Under the pieces are notes generated by a model, which worked only from the letters and a program-made list of their open reading frames with translations, was not told where the DNA came from and made no database searches. Positions 17,135-26,209 of a DNA stretch of 64,000 nucleotides are shown here, in pieces. The translations under genes and the position numbers were made by a program. Source of the stretch: Natrialba swarupiae (GTDB lineage Archaea; Halobacteriota; Halobacteria; Halobacteriales; Natrialbaceae); assembly GCF_008245225.1 (NCBI RefSeq), contig NZ_VTAW01000005.1, positions 98,511 to 162,510 on the forward strand, in the 5' to 3' direction. Numbering within the stretch: the stretch's first letter is position 1; each line of letters starts with the position of its first letter.

Positions 17135-17485
17135 ATGCTCATCGTACGCGGTCTGGCGGGAGGAACCGACCTGACCGGAACACTGTACGAACGAGGTGAG
17201 CAGGCACCCTCGTTCCGTGGCGCACCGGACGAAGACGCCGCGTACGTCTGGGTCTGCGACGAGTTCTACGAGGTCTCGAGTGGCGGCACAGTTCAGGTCG
17301 TCGACGGTCGGGAGATCAACCTCGCGTTTGAATCCCCGATGCCCCGCGGGTTCGACACCCGCGAGCAGGCCCTCGAGTGTGCCAAAGAACACATTCGAAC
17401 GCAGTTCGCCCGGATCGGACTCGATCCCACAGACGTCGAATTCGAAACCGAAAACGGGAGTATCGAGGCCGAAAACTACGGGTGA
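17135..17485 (+). CDS. DUF7113-family small protein
   Basis: 116 residues. Pattern MLIVRGLAGGTDLTGTLYERGEQAPSF, then AYVWVCDEFYEVSSGG and ALECAKEHIRTQFARIG; I recall this as haloarchaeal DUF7113, function unknown. GGCTTTTTGCG lies 28 nt upstream of the ATG, giving a leaderless start. Its stop lies 3 nt from the nurA stop on the other strand, so the two genes converge. Confidence 0.72.
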   Translation: MLIVRGLAGGTDLTGTLYERGEQAPSFRGAPDEDAAYVWVCDEFYEVSSGGTVQVVDGREINLAFESPMPRGFDTREQALECAKEHIRTQFARIGLDPTDVEFETENGSIEAENYG

Positions 17486-17488
17486 TCG

Positions 17489-18757
17489 CTACACATCCCA
17501 GCGGAGATCGTCGTAGTTCCGTCGCTGGCTCGTATCGAACTGCGTCTCGAGGGTCTCCCGGAGCGACCGTTTCTCCGAGCGGCCGATCCGTGCGAGTTCG
17601 TCCGCCTTCGCGACGATCGTCGGCGGCCCGTGGGCGACGGCGACGTCCTGGAGCACCTGTCTCGTCAACCGCTCGCGCACCTCGGGATCGCAAGTGAACG
17701 CGTACGGCGCTTCGATCCGGTAGACCAGGTCGTCCCGCGGATCGTAGACCACGAAGAACGTGACCTCGTAGGCCGCCGGCTCGAGTCGCCGGTCGACGCC
17801 GAGTGCATCGCCCTCGATCGAGAGCGGGCGATCGACGCCGCCACGCGACCGGAACCAGTTCGTATACGAGAGCGTGGACGTCTCACGCACCCAGCGTTCG
17901 CCGTCGACGTCGTCGACGTACTCGCCGCGTTCGAGTAAGCGGGTGAACATCGCCGTATCGTCGGCCCAGGGAACGCTGACGTCGACGCTTCGGTCGGACT
18001 TCAGCGTCCGCGTGACGACCCGCGTCGCGGGATTCTTGACGAACCCGACGAGCGGCACGTCCCGGTCGACGAACTCTTCGACCAGGCGCACGTAGTTTTC
18101 GAGCACCGTCGTCGGTCGCGGATCCTCGAGCAGCAGGTCGGCCAGGTCGGGATGCTGGTCGGTCCAGCGAAGCAATCCGCGAGGATACAGCGGGCCGTCG
18201 AGGACGAGCAGATCCGTGACGTCCTCGGCGTGATCCAGGGCGTGTCTGCTCTCGGCGAGATACAGCGCGAGTGCGTGGACGACGCCCTCCGCAAAGCGGG
18301 GGAGTTGTGGCACTTTCACCGCCCGGCTTCGGCTGTATCCCTCGTCGAACTTCCCCCACGTCTCGTCGACCGTCATCGTCTCGTCGTTCGAGTGGACCGT
18401 CATCACCGTCGTTCGCGACCGGTGTAACTCGAGGTCCGAGGGCGTCGAACTCATCGCCGCCTGGGCGATATCGATCACGAGGCCGTTTTTGAACGTCGTC
18501 GGGTTGATCGTCCCCGCGTCGAGACCGTGTTCGGTCGGGAACTCGGGCTCACAGAGTGCGATCTCCTCGCAGTCGACGACACGCCGTGACTGCTCGTCGA
18601 CCGGCTCGAGGACGGTCCGCCCGTCCAAGCGAAGTGGGTCGAGAAACTTCGCCCAGACGGTCTCGGCGAACGCCCGGCGGTCGCGTTCGTCGGCACCGTG
18701 GTCGATCCGTCGCGCCAGTTGGGCGATGCCGTCGAAGTGGACCGGATCGAGGGTCAT
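17489..18757 (-). CDS. nurA: NurA 5'-3' nuclease
   Basis: 422 residues. NurA is the nuclease partner of HerA in end resection with Mre11-Rad50. Motif I LVIDIAQAAMSS (D96) and motif LVLDGPLYP (D187) carry the Mn2+-binding aspartates of the RNase H-like NurA fold. The C-terminal EVTFFVVYDPRDDLVYRIEAPY and IVAKADELARI complete the family pattern. Start 18757 is supported by GGATTTTTGCG about 29 nt upstream. Divergent from gpmI. Together with herA this makes the window a DNA-end-processing locus. Confidence 0.82.
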   Translation of the reverse strand: MTLDPVHFDGIAQLARRIDHGADERDRRAFAETVWAKFLDPLRLDGRTVLEPVDEQSRRVVDCEEIALCEPEFPTEHGLDAGTINPTTFKNGLVIDIAQAAMSSTPSDLELHRSRTTVMTVHSNDETMTVDETWGKFDEGYSRSRAVKVPQLPRFAEGVVHALALYLAESRHALDHAEDVTDLLVLDGPLYPRGLLRWTDQHPDLADLLLEDPRPTTVLENYVRLVEEFVDRDVPLVGFVKNPATRVVTRTLKSDRSVDVSVPWADDTAMFTRLLERGEYVDDVDGERWVRETSTLSYTNWFRSRGGVDRPLSIEGDALGVDRRLEPAAYEVTFFVVYDPRDDLVYRIEAPYAFTCDPEVRERLTRQVLQDVAVAHGPPTIVAKADELARIGRSEKRSLRETLETQFDTSQRRNYDDLRWDV

Positions 18758-18910
18758 ACAGGTCGCTCCCAGCGCACCCGCAAAAATCCAGCGCCATTTC
18801 GCCGGCACGCGATCCGGACGTCGACTCCGAGATGGCTGTGACTGGGGGCGACGCGTTGCGTACAGTCGACAACGATAGGTAATTACGCGAGGATGGGCAT
18901 TCCCTCGGAT

Positions 18911-20485
18911 ATGGACGCTGCGCTGATCGTTCTCGACGGCTGGGGACTCGCCACTGGCGACGGCCGGAACGCGGTCGAGGCGGCCGAGACGCCGAATTTC
19001 GATCGACTCGCGGAGACGGGCGCGTCGGGCCGGCTCGAGGTCGCCGGCCGCCGCGTCGGACTCCCCAAAGGACAGATGGGAAACAGCGAGGTCGGACACC
19101 TCAATATCGGTTCCGGGCGGGTCGTCTACCAGGAGTACACCCGCATCTCGGACTCGATCGCCGACGGCTCGTTTCGCGAGAACGACGCGATCAACGCGGC
19201 TTTCGACGCCGCGCGTGAAACCGACGGGCGCGTCCACTTTCTCGGCCTCGTCAGCGACGGCGGCGTTCACTCCGATCACGAGCACCTCCACGCGCTGATC
19301 GAACTCGCCGGTGATCGGGGCGTCGAGGCGGTCACCCACGCGATCACCGACGGTCGGGACACCTCGCCGACGGGCGGCCGGGAGTACCTCGAGACGCTCG
19401 AGGACGTCGTCGCCGAACACGGGACCGGCCACGTCGCCACCGTCTCGGGGCGGTACTACGCGATGGACCGCGACCAGAACTGGGAGCGGACGAAACGCGC
19501 CTACGACGCGATGGTAAACCGGGAAGCCGAGTACGAGGCGGCGTCGGCCCTCGAGGCGGTCGAGGGCTCCTACGACCGCGGCGAGACCGACGAGTTCCTC
19601 GAGCCGACCACCGTTTCCGACACACCGGCCCTCGAGGACGGTGATTCAGTCGTCTGGTTCAACTTCCGTTCCGATCGCGCCCGTCAACTCACCCGAATGC
19701 TCGCCGACATTCGGTCCGAAGACTGGGCCGACCAGTTCGAGACCAATCCACCCGAGGTCGAGGTGGTGACGCTGACCCAGTACGACGAGACGTTCGACCT
19801 CCCGATCGCGTACCCGCCGACCCAGCCCGAGAACGTCCTGGGGGAGGTACTCGCCGACGAGGGCAAGACACAGCTACGGATCGCCGAGTCCGAGAAGTAC
19901 GCCCACGTCACCTACTTCTTGAACGGCGGCCGGGAGGTCGAGTTCGACGGCGAGATTCGCGAGATCGTCGAGAGCCCGGACGTGCCGACCTACGACTTGC
20001 AACCCGAGATGAGCGCCCCGGAGGTGACCGACACCGCGATCGACGTCGTCGAATCGGAGAACCCGGACGTGCTCGTCCTCAACTACGCCAACCCAGACAT
20101 GGTCGGCCACACCGGCGACTACGAGGCCGCGATCGAGGCCGTCGAAGCCGTCGACGACCAGCTGGGACGGCTCGTCGAGACCCTCGAGTCGGCGGGCGCA
20201 CACGTCCTCATCACCGCGGACCACGGCAACGCCGACCAGATGGGGACCGAGGACGATCCTCACACCGCACACACGTACAACGACGTGCCGGTCGTCTATC
20301 TCGCCCCCGGAGCGAAGTCGGGGACCGACCTCGAAAACGCGAACGGGGAGGAACGACCCGTGGGCAACGGGAGGAGCCACACGGTTCGTGACGGCGGCAC
20401 GCTCGCCGATCTCGCGCCGACGCTACTCGAGTTGATCGGCGTCGATCGACCGCCCGAAATGACCGGCGAGCCGTTGCTCGAGTGA
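18911..20485 (+). CDS. gpmI: 2,3-bisphosphoglycerate-independent phosphoglycerate mutase
   Basis: 524 residues. Interconverts 3- and 2-phosphoglycerate in glycolysis/gluconeogenesis via a phosphoserine intermediate. Alkaline-phosphatase-type metal sites are visible: D9 (VLDGWG), nucleophile S59 (MGNSEVGHL), ITDGRD, and the C-terminal NYANPDMVGHTG, ITADHGNADQM and HTAHTYNDVP. ATG 18911 (MDAALIVLDGWG) is preferred over 18893 because the TATA-like GGTAATTAC lies about 28 nt upstream and it matches the family start. Length is normal. Confidence 0.94.
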   Translation: MDAALIVLDGWGLATGDGRNAVEAAETPNFDRLAETGASGRLEVAGRRVGLPKGQMGNSEVGHLNIGSGRVVYQEYTRISDSIADGSFRENDAINAAFDAARETDGRVHFLGLVSDGGVHSDHEHLHALIELAGDRGVEAVTHAITDGRDTSPTGGREYLETLEDVVAEHGTGHVATVSGRYYAMDRDQNWERTKRAYDAMVNREAEYEAASALEAVEGSYDRGETDEFLEPTTVSDTPALEDGDSVVWFNFRSDRARQLTRMLADIRSEDWADQFETNPPEVEVVTLTQYDETFDLPIAYPPTQPENVLGEVLADEGKTQLRIAESEKYAHVTYFLNGGREVEFDGEIREIVESPDVPTYDLQPEMSAPEVTDTAIDVVESENPDVLVLNYANPDMVGHTGDYEAAIEAVEAVDDQLGRLVETLESAGAHVLITADHGNADQMGTEDDPHTAHTYNDVPVVYLAPGAKSGTDLENANGEERPVGNGRSHTVRDGGTLADLAPTLLELIGVDRPPEMTGEPLLE

Positions 20486-20616
20486 GCAAAACGCCTTCGT
20501 TTCGTCGCGCACACTGACGATCCTTCGCCCACGAGTGTTCCCCGGAACGGGACGAACGCGCCGTAGATTCCAGTGGCCACAACACCAAAGAGCATGTGAT
20601 CAGAGGTCTGACCTGT

Positions 20617-22356
20617 ATGGTACCGTTCCCCTGGCCCGTGGTCGGATCGGTGCTCGCGGGGATCGGAACGGCAGCGCTGTTCGGCTATCTCTGGCAACAT
20701 CGTGGCAACCCGGGCGCAAACTGGTTTCTGCTGACGCTCGGGGTGCAGATGTCGTGGTGTTTCTCGTACGGATTGTCGTTGCTCGTCTTCGACCCGGTGG
20801 TCCGATGGCTCTTCGAGGTGGTGACCTGGATCGCCATGGCGTGGATCGGGCTGACGTTTCTCGGCTTCGCACTCGAGTACACCGGTCGTGGCGCGTTCGT
20901 CCGAACCCCGTGGTTCGGCGCGTTGACGCTCGTTCCCGCGGCGACGACGCTCCTCCTCGTGACCAATCCGATACATGGCCTCGTCTGGACAGGGTTCCAG
21001 CTCGACCAGGTGTTCGGTACTGCAACCGTCTCCTACGAGTTCGGCGTCTGGGCGTACCTGACGATCCTCAGTAGCGTCCTGTTCGTCGCACTCGGCGTCC
21101 TCTTGCTGTTCGATACCATCGTCAACTACGGCCCGCTCTATCGATCGGAAGCGATTGCGGTCGCGATCAGCACCGCCCCACCCGGGATCGCCGTCCTCGT
21201 CTGGCTGTTCGAACTCGGTCCCGTGACGCAACTCAACCTCGCACCGATCATGTTCCTCCCTCACGCGGCGCTGGACGCGTACGCCTTCGTCGGCGGGCGC
21301 ATGTTCACGTTCAACCCCTCGACTCGCCGGGCGGCCGAACAGTCCGCAATCGAAGAACTCGAGAGCCCGTTCGTCGTCGTGGACACCCGACACCGGATCG
21401 TCGATCTGAACCCGGCGGCGGAGGCGACGTTCGACGTGACGTCACCGACCGTTCTGGGCGAACGCCTCGAGAACGCCACCGACCTCGACGTCGAACTGAC
21501 CGCCGGCGACCAGATCGTCACCGACGACAGTCCCGGCGAGTTTCGCGAACTGGCGGTGTCGGTCTCGGAGCTCCACGACTCCTCTCGCCACCGGGTCGGC
21601 TACACGATCCTCATCCAGGACATTACCAGCCAACGCCGACGGGAACAGCGTCTCGAGATCCTCAACCGGATTCTTCGACACAACCTTCGAAACGACCTGA
21701 ACGTCGTCGAGGGATATCTCGACATCGCGGCCGACCGGACGAGCGACGAGGGATTACACGAAACGCTCGAGCGAACCCGAGCGAACGTCGCGGATGTCGT
21801 CGACATGGCGGAGAAGGCGTGGGCGTTCGAACAGGCACTCGACTCGATGGAGGAGTCCCCATCGACGGTCGTCGTCGAGGAGGCACTTTCAGAGATCGCG
21901 ACGGATGTCGAAGCGGTGACCGAAGGGCGCGTCGAGGTCGACGTCCCGGCGGATCTCGTTCTGTGGACACAGCGAGAACTGTTCGTCCAACTGTTCGAAA
22001 ACCTCGTCGAGAACGGCATCGAACACGCGGACAGCGAGACTCCGGTCGTCACCGTCTCCTTCGAGGGACTCGTCAATGGTCGAACGGCCGCCGTCTCGGT
22101 CAGCGACGACGGTCCGGGTATTCCCGAGCACGAACTCTCCGTCCTCGAGCGAGGCGAGGAAACTCCCCTCGAGCACGGGAGTGGACTCGGACTGTGGCTC
22201 GTTACGTGGTGTGTGCGGATGCTGGGCGGTGGCCTGTCGTTCGAGACCGACGGCGGGACGACCGTCACCGTTCGTCTGCCAACCGTGGCCGAACCGATCG
22301 GATCGCCGTCGGAGTCGTCGGAGTCGTCGGAGCCGCCGCAGGCGGCCGAACGGTAG
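20617..22356 (+). CDS. Sensor histidine kinase with 7TM and PAS domains
   Basis: 579 residues. The N-terminal region has seven membrane helices (about 1-225, 7TM histidine-kinase sensor type). A PAS-like domain follows (about 245-335, FVVVDTRHRIVDLNPAAEATF), then the dimerisation helix with phospho-acceptor H355 (ILRHNLRNDLNVV) and an ATPase domain with N-box ENLVENGIEHA, DDGPGIP and GSGLGLWL. The C-terminal tail is Ser/Glu-rich. No response regulator is adjacent, as is usual in haloarchaea. An upstream GTG at 20596 is possible; ATG 20617 starts directly at the first helix. Signal unknown. Confidence 0.85.
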   Translation: MVPFPWPVVGSVLAGIGTAALFGYLWQHRGNPGANWFLLTLGVQMSWCFSYGLSLLVFDPVVRWLFEVVTWIAMAWIGLTFLGFALEYTGRGAFVRTPWFGALTLVPAATTLLLVTNPIHGLVWTGFQLDQVFGTATVSYEFGVWAYLTILSSVLFVALGVLLLFDTIVNYGPLYRSEAIAVAISTAPPGIAVLVWLFELGPVTQLNLAPIMFLPHAALDAYAFVGGRMFTFNPSTRRAAEQSAIEELESPFVVVDTRHRIVDLNPAAEATFDVTSPTVLGERLENATDLDVELTAGDQIVTDDSPGEFRELAVSVSELHDSSRHRVGYTILIQDITSQRRREQRLEILNRILRHNLRNDLNVVEGYLDIAADRTSDEGLHETLERTRANVADVVDMAEKAWAFEQALDSMEESPSTVVVEEALSEIATDVEAVTEGRVEVDVPADLVLWTQRELFVQLFENLVENGIEHADSETPVVTVSFEGLVNGRTAAVSVSDDGPGIPEHELSVLERGEETPLEHGSGLGLWLVTWCVRMLGGGLSFETDGGTTVTVRLPTVAEPIGSPSESSESSEPPQAAER

Positions 22357-22672
22357 CCGGTGGTCGGCCAAGACGGACCGGGACGAGACTGGTCGATTTG
22401 CGCTGCTATGTCGCCTCCTTCTGGGAGCCGTCCGAATTGTGGTTTCGAACTCGCTCGTGACGCCAGTTCGACGGCCGAGATAGCCGTTATCTTTATCGTA
22501 ATTTGGCTGGCCGTTCTTACTATCACGAACACTGCTCGCTTCGCCCGCAGTTTCCCAGCGGACTGCCCACCATCCGAGACGGTCGACGGTCCGTCTCGTT
22601 GTGGTAGACGAACGCGTTGTGGACGGAGCGAACGGTATGTAATCCGTCAGTTTGGCGGGTCGGAGGTGTAAT
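22357..22672. other. Spacer between two histidine kinase genes
   Basis: 316 nt. A TATA-like TTATCTTTATCG lies at about 22487-22498, far from the next start, so a long 5' leader for the second kinase is possible. One open frame encodes a single hydrophobic stretch (AVIFIVIWLAVLTI) but lacks any other support. Nothing else is recognised. Confidence 0.5.
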
Positions 22673-24334
22673 ATGAACTACGAGTCGCAGCGAGAGTCAC
22701 ACGGGGGCGGATCCGTCGAAACGCGGTGTCCACGTCGGCGGTTTCACGTCGTCTACCTCGGGACACGAGAGACCGACCGAGAGCGGGTCTCCGAGGAACT
22801 CGAGCCGATCTACGAGCTTCGGACCGTCGACTCGGCGTCGGCCGCTCGCGACGCACTCGACGAGGAGATCGACTGTCTCATCGTCGGGCCCGAACTGACC
22901 GACGAGGAAACGATCGACGTCATCGAGGGCGTCCGAGGTTCGACCACCGACGTGTCGGTCGTCGCCATCGCGCCGTCTGCTGACTCGGCCGTGCTCCGTG
23001 CGTTACTCGAGGTCGACACCGCCGAACTCGTCGACGTACCCGACGAAGAAGGGATCTCCGACCACGACGTAGAGCGCCTCCGGACGTACGTCGACGAATA
23101 CTACCACCGATCGATCTCGGACATCAGGGAGACCGTCTTCGACATTTCTCGATCGCTGATGGGCGCAGCACCCGACGAGACCGACATCGAAATCGAGTGG
23201 GGGCTTCGACTCGTCGGCGAGCGGCTCGACGCGGATCGGTGTCTGGTCTTCGAGTACGCCGACGACGTCCTCGATCCAACTCACGTCTGGGACCGTCGCT
23301 CGACGTCGTCGGCCGAAGCCGACCCCATCTCGCCCTCGGCGTTTCCTGGGTTCGACACGCTCTCGAAGTCGTTCGATCCCTACGCCGTGCCCGCCGAGGT
23401 CGACGACCTGGAGTTCGACGTCCCCGACGGCTTCCTCGGAGACCTCGGAACGTCAGCCGACCGTAACGACACTGTCGCAGCCGACGCCGACAGTCACCGA
23501 TATCTCGCGGAGCGAACCCTCGAGTCGTTGCTCGCGGTTCCGATCGTCGTCGACTGGGAACTGATCGGTATCCTCGTCGTCGAACAAGAGGCCAGACGAC
23601 CCTGGCCCCGTTTGTTGCGCCAACAGATACAGACGTTCGGCGAACTCGTCGGCTACACGCTCGACCGGGAACGACGCAGGCGGGAACTCGCCAGACAGAA
23701 CGAACGACTCGAGCGGTTCGTCTCGGTCGTCAGTCACGACCTTCGGAATCCGCTCAACGTTCTCTCGGGGTACATCGAACTCATCGAGGAAACGGGCGAT
23801 CCGGAACACATCGAGGACGTCTCCATGGCCGCGGATCGCATGGAGACGATGATCGAGGACCTGCTGACGCTCGCTCGACAGGGCGAGAACCTCGAAAAAC
23901 GCCAGCCCGTCGACCTCGAGGACGTCGCTCGGAGGGCCTGGAACGCCGTCGACACGGCGGATGCGCGACTGGTGACGCGGGAGCTAGGAACGGTCGACGG
24001 CGACCCTGGGCGGCTCCAGCAGGCATTCGAGAACCTCTTTCGAAACGCCATCGAACACGCCGGTGCTCGGGTGACCGTCACGGTGGTCGGAACGGAAGAC
24101 GGGTTCGTCGTCGAGGACGACGGTCCCGGCATTCCGGTCGAACAGCGTAACCGAATCTTCCGGGAGGGGTACACTGGCGGTGACGGAACTGGTCTGGGGC
24201 TGTCGATCGTCGCGACGGTCGTCGACGCCCACGGCTGGTCTATCTCCGTCGAGGAGAGCGACGACGGTGGCGCACGATTCGCGTTCACCACGGCGGACGA
24301 CTCCAGCTCCCGCGGGTGCGCCCGTCCATCGTGA
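22673..24334 (+). CDS. Soluble histidine kinase: pseudo-receiver, GAF, HisKA, HATPase
   Basis: 553 residues. Starts at ATG 22673 with a strong Shine-Dalgarno (GGAGGTG), unusual in this mostly leaderless window. Domains: receiver-like module (about 23-135) whose expected phospho-acceptor Asp reads Gly (DCLIVGPEL), a GAF-like sensor (about 160-345), dimerisation helix with H355 (VVSHDLRNPLNVL), and ATPase (ENLFRNAIEHA, DDGPGIP, GTGLGLS). No membrane segment, so a cytoplasmic sensor. Its TGA stop is the first base triplet before a repeat terminus, so the last residues (SSSRGCARPS) may be shaped by repeat insertion. Confidence 0.85.
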   Translation: MNYESQRESHGGGSVETRCPRRRFHVVYLGTRETDRERVSEELEPIYELRTVDSASAARDALDEEIDCLIVGPELTDEETIDVIEGVRGSTTDVSVVAIAPSADSAVLRALLEVDTAELVDVPDEEGISDHDVERLRTYVDEYYHRSISDIRETVFDISRSLMGAAPDETDIEIEWGLRLVGERLDADRCLVFEYADDVLDPTHVWDRRSTSSAEADPISPSAFPGFDTLSKSFDPYAVPAEVDDLEFDVPDGFLGDLGTSADRNDTVAADADSHRYLAERTLESLLAVPIVVDWELIGILVVEQEARRPWPRLLRQQIQTFGELVGYTLDRERRRRELARQNERLERFVSVVSHDLRNPLNVLSGYIELIEETGDPEHIEDVSMAADRMETMIEDLLTLARQGENLEKRQPVDLEDVARRAWNAVDTADARLVTRELGTVDGDPGRLQQAFENLFRNAIEHAGARVTVTVVGTEDGFVVEDDGPGIPVEQRNRIFREGYTGGDGTGLGLSIVATVVDAHGWSISVEESDDGGARFAFTTADDSSSRGCARPS

Positions 24335-24528
24335 CAGCAATCCGTATCACTCCCGGCTCGTCGCGCTCGTTCGGCACCGATTGATACGAACTGCAGTGTG
24401 TCCGTCACAGTCGATGGTAGACCGGCGAGCGATCGACCGGCAATCATACGGTCTGCTGTAAATCGGTACCGGCGAAACCACGAGCCGTCTGTGGTTTCAC
24501 CGGTAAACCGGTACAGCAATCCGTATCA
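24335..24528 (-). repeat. Composite repeat region with 85-nt element copy 2
   Basis: The 15-mer CAGCAATCCGTATCA occurs exactly at 24335-24349 and again at 24514-24528. Within the region, 24444-24528 is the reverse-oriented copy of the 85-nt element at 6961-7045 (5 differences). The stretch 24411-24446 matches 63702-63737 at about 31 of 36 positions. The arrangement suggests nested or successive insertions between the kinase and the aldehyde dehydrogenase gene. Confidence 0.8.
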
Positions 24529-24622
24529 GTCACCACAAACCGTCCGAGACGTCTCGAACGGCGAGACGGTCGGAACGTCATCTAACCAAAACTACAGGTG
24601 CGCTCGAGCCGAAAACCGAGAC

Positions 24623-26209
24623 ATGGCACGGACGAGTGGCTCGCGGATCCTCGAGGAGACGACCATCGAGAGTGAGCGCCTCGAGGGGCTCGCGGCTCGC
24701 ATCGAGACGTCCGGTGACAGCTCCTCGCTCGAGGTTCGGACACCGGTCACCGACGAACCGATCGGCGCGATCCCGGCCTGTACGGCCGACGACGTCGCGG
24801 CTGCGGTCGACCGTGCTCGGTCGGCCCAGGCCGACTGGGAACGGGCGACGGTCGACGAGCGGGCGGCGATCCTCGAGCGGTTCGGTGATCTCGTCCTGAA
24901 CCGTCGTGCGGAGTTGCTCGACGTAGTGCAACTCGAGACCGGGAAGTCCCGTCAGCACGCCCTCGAGGAGATACTCGACGTCCCGCTGACGTGTTCGTAT
25001 TACGCGGCGAACGGCCCCTCGATACTCGCGGACGCGGACCGGTCGGGTGCGGTGCCGCTGGCCTCGGACGCGACGGTCACGTACGATCCCGTCGGCGTCG
25101 TCGGCGTGATCTCGCCGTGGAACTACCCGCTGACGCTCGCGATGACCGACGCGATCCCTGCCCTGCTCGCGGGCAACGCCGTCGTCTGCAAACCCGACGA
25201 GCGCACGCCGTTTATCGCGCTGGCGCTCGCGGACCTGCTGGCGGAGGCCGGCCTACCGGACGGTCTGTTCCAGATCGTCACCGGCGAGGGGGAAACGGTC
25301 GGTCCCGCGCTGATCGACGCGGTCGACTACGTCGCCTTTACCGGCGGCACCGAGACGGGTCGAACGGTCGCCGAACGGGCTGGCCGGAACCTGATCGACT
25401 GCTCGCTCGAGCTCGGCGGGAAGAACCCGATGGTCGTCCTCGACGACGCCGACCCCGAGACGGCCGCTCGCGGCGCGGTCAAAGGTGCGTTCACCAACGC
25501 AGGACAGCTCTGTCTCGCCCCCGAACGGATCTACGTCGACGACCGGCAGTACGACGAGTTCGTGGACGCCTTCGTCGGCGCGACACGGCGTCTCGAACTC
25601 GGTCTCGAGTTCGACTACGGCCCCGAGGTCGGCTCGCTGATCGACGGCGATCACCTCGAGGGCGTCCGCGAACACGTCGAGAGCGCGGTCGCGGACGGCG
25701 CATCGCTGCTCTCGGGTGGCCGCGCCCGTTCCGACGTCGGCCCGTTCTGTTACGAGCCGACGATCCTGACTGACGTCGACCCCGACTCGCGGGTCGCCTG
25801 TGAGGAGACGTTCGGTCCCGTCGTCTCCGTCCACCCGGTCTCGGGTATCGACGAGGCACTCGAGCGGGCGAACGACTCCGAGTACGGCCTGAACGCCAGC
25901 GTCTGGACGACCGACCGCGAACGCGGCCGTGGGGTCGCCCGCAAGATCGAGTGTGGTACCGTCTGCGTCAACGACCCCTACACCGTCGGCTGGGCGGCGA
26001 CGGACGCGCCGATGGGTGGCGTCGGCGACTCGGGACTCGGCCGTCGTCACGGGCCCGAGGGACTTCGGCGGTACGTCGACGCCCGGACGATCGCGACCTC
26101 GAGAATCGGCCCGCTTGACGCGCCGCCGGGCGTCCCGCCGCGCTGGTTCGCCCGCTTCATGCTCGGACTGACGACGATTCAGCGACGACTCGCGAGGTGG
26201 CTGCCGTGA
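24623..26209 (+). CDS. Aldehyde dehydrogenase (succinate-semialdehyde dehydrogenase-like)
   Basis: 528 residues. NAD(P)-dependent oxidation of an aldehyde to its acid. Catalytic Cys C297 (TNAGQLCLAPER) and general base E263 (LELGGKNPM) are intact. Coenzyme motifs SPWNYPL, KPDERTP and FTGGTETGR are present. The C-terminal approximately 40 residues (PLDAPPGVPPRWFARFMLGLTTIQRR) form an amphipathic extension beyond most family members, perhaps membrane-associating. The frame is open upstream through the repeat, but only from ATG 24623 is the protein family-like. Overlaps the following SDR gene by 4 nt, so the two act together, plausibly in fatty or isoprenoid aldehyde metabolism; the true substrate is unknown. 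Confidence 0.85.
   Translation: MARTSGSRILEETTIESERLEGLAARIETSGDSSSLEVRTPVTDEPIGAIPACTADDVAAAVDRARSAQADWERATVDERAAILERFGDLVLNRRAELLDVVQLETGKSRQHALEEILDVPLTCSYYAANGPSILADADRSGAVPLASDATVTYDPVGVVGVISPWNYPLTLAMTDAIPALLAGNAVVCKPDERTPFIALALADLLAEAGLPDGLFQIVTGEGETVGPALIDAVDYVAFTGGTETGRTVAERAGRNLIDCSLELGGKNPMVVLDDADPETAARGAVKGAFTNAGQLCLAPERIYVDDRQYDEFVDAFVGATRRLELGLEFDYGPEVGSLIDGDHLEGVREHVESAVADGASLLSGGRARSDVGPFCYEPTILTDVDPDSRVACEETFGPVVSVHPVSGIDEALERANDSEYGLNASVWTTDRERGRGVARKIECGTVCVNDPYTVGWAATDAPMGGVGDSGLGRRHGPEGLRRYVDARTIATSRIGPLDAPPGVPPRWFARFMLGLTTIQRRLARWLP

Noticed and set aside
22360..22671. Possible 103-residue plus-strand protein with one hydrophobic stretch in the kinase spacer
   Set aside because: Only one membrane-like stretch; the flanks are Arg/Pro/Ser noise, and its end overlaps the Shine-Dalgarno of the next gene.
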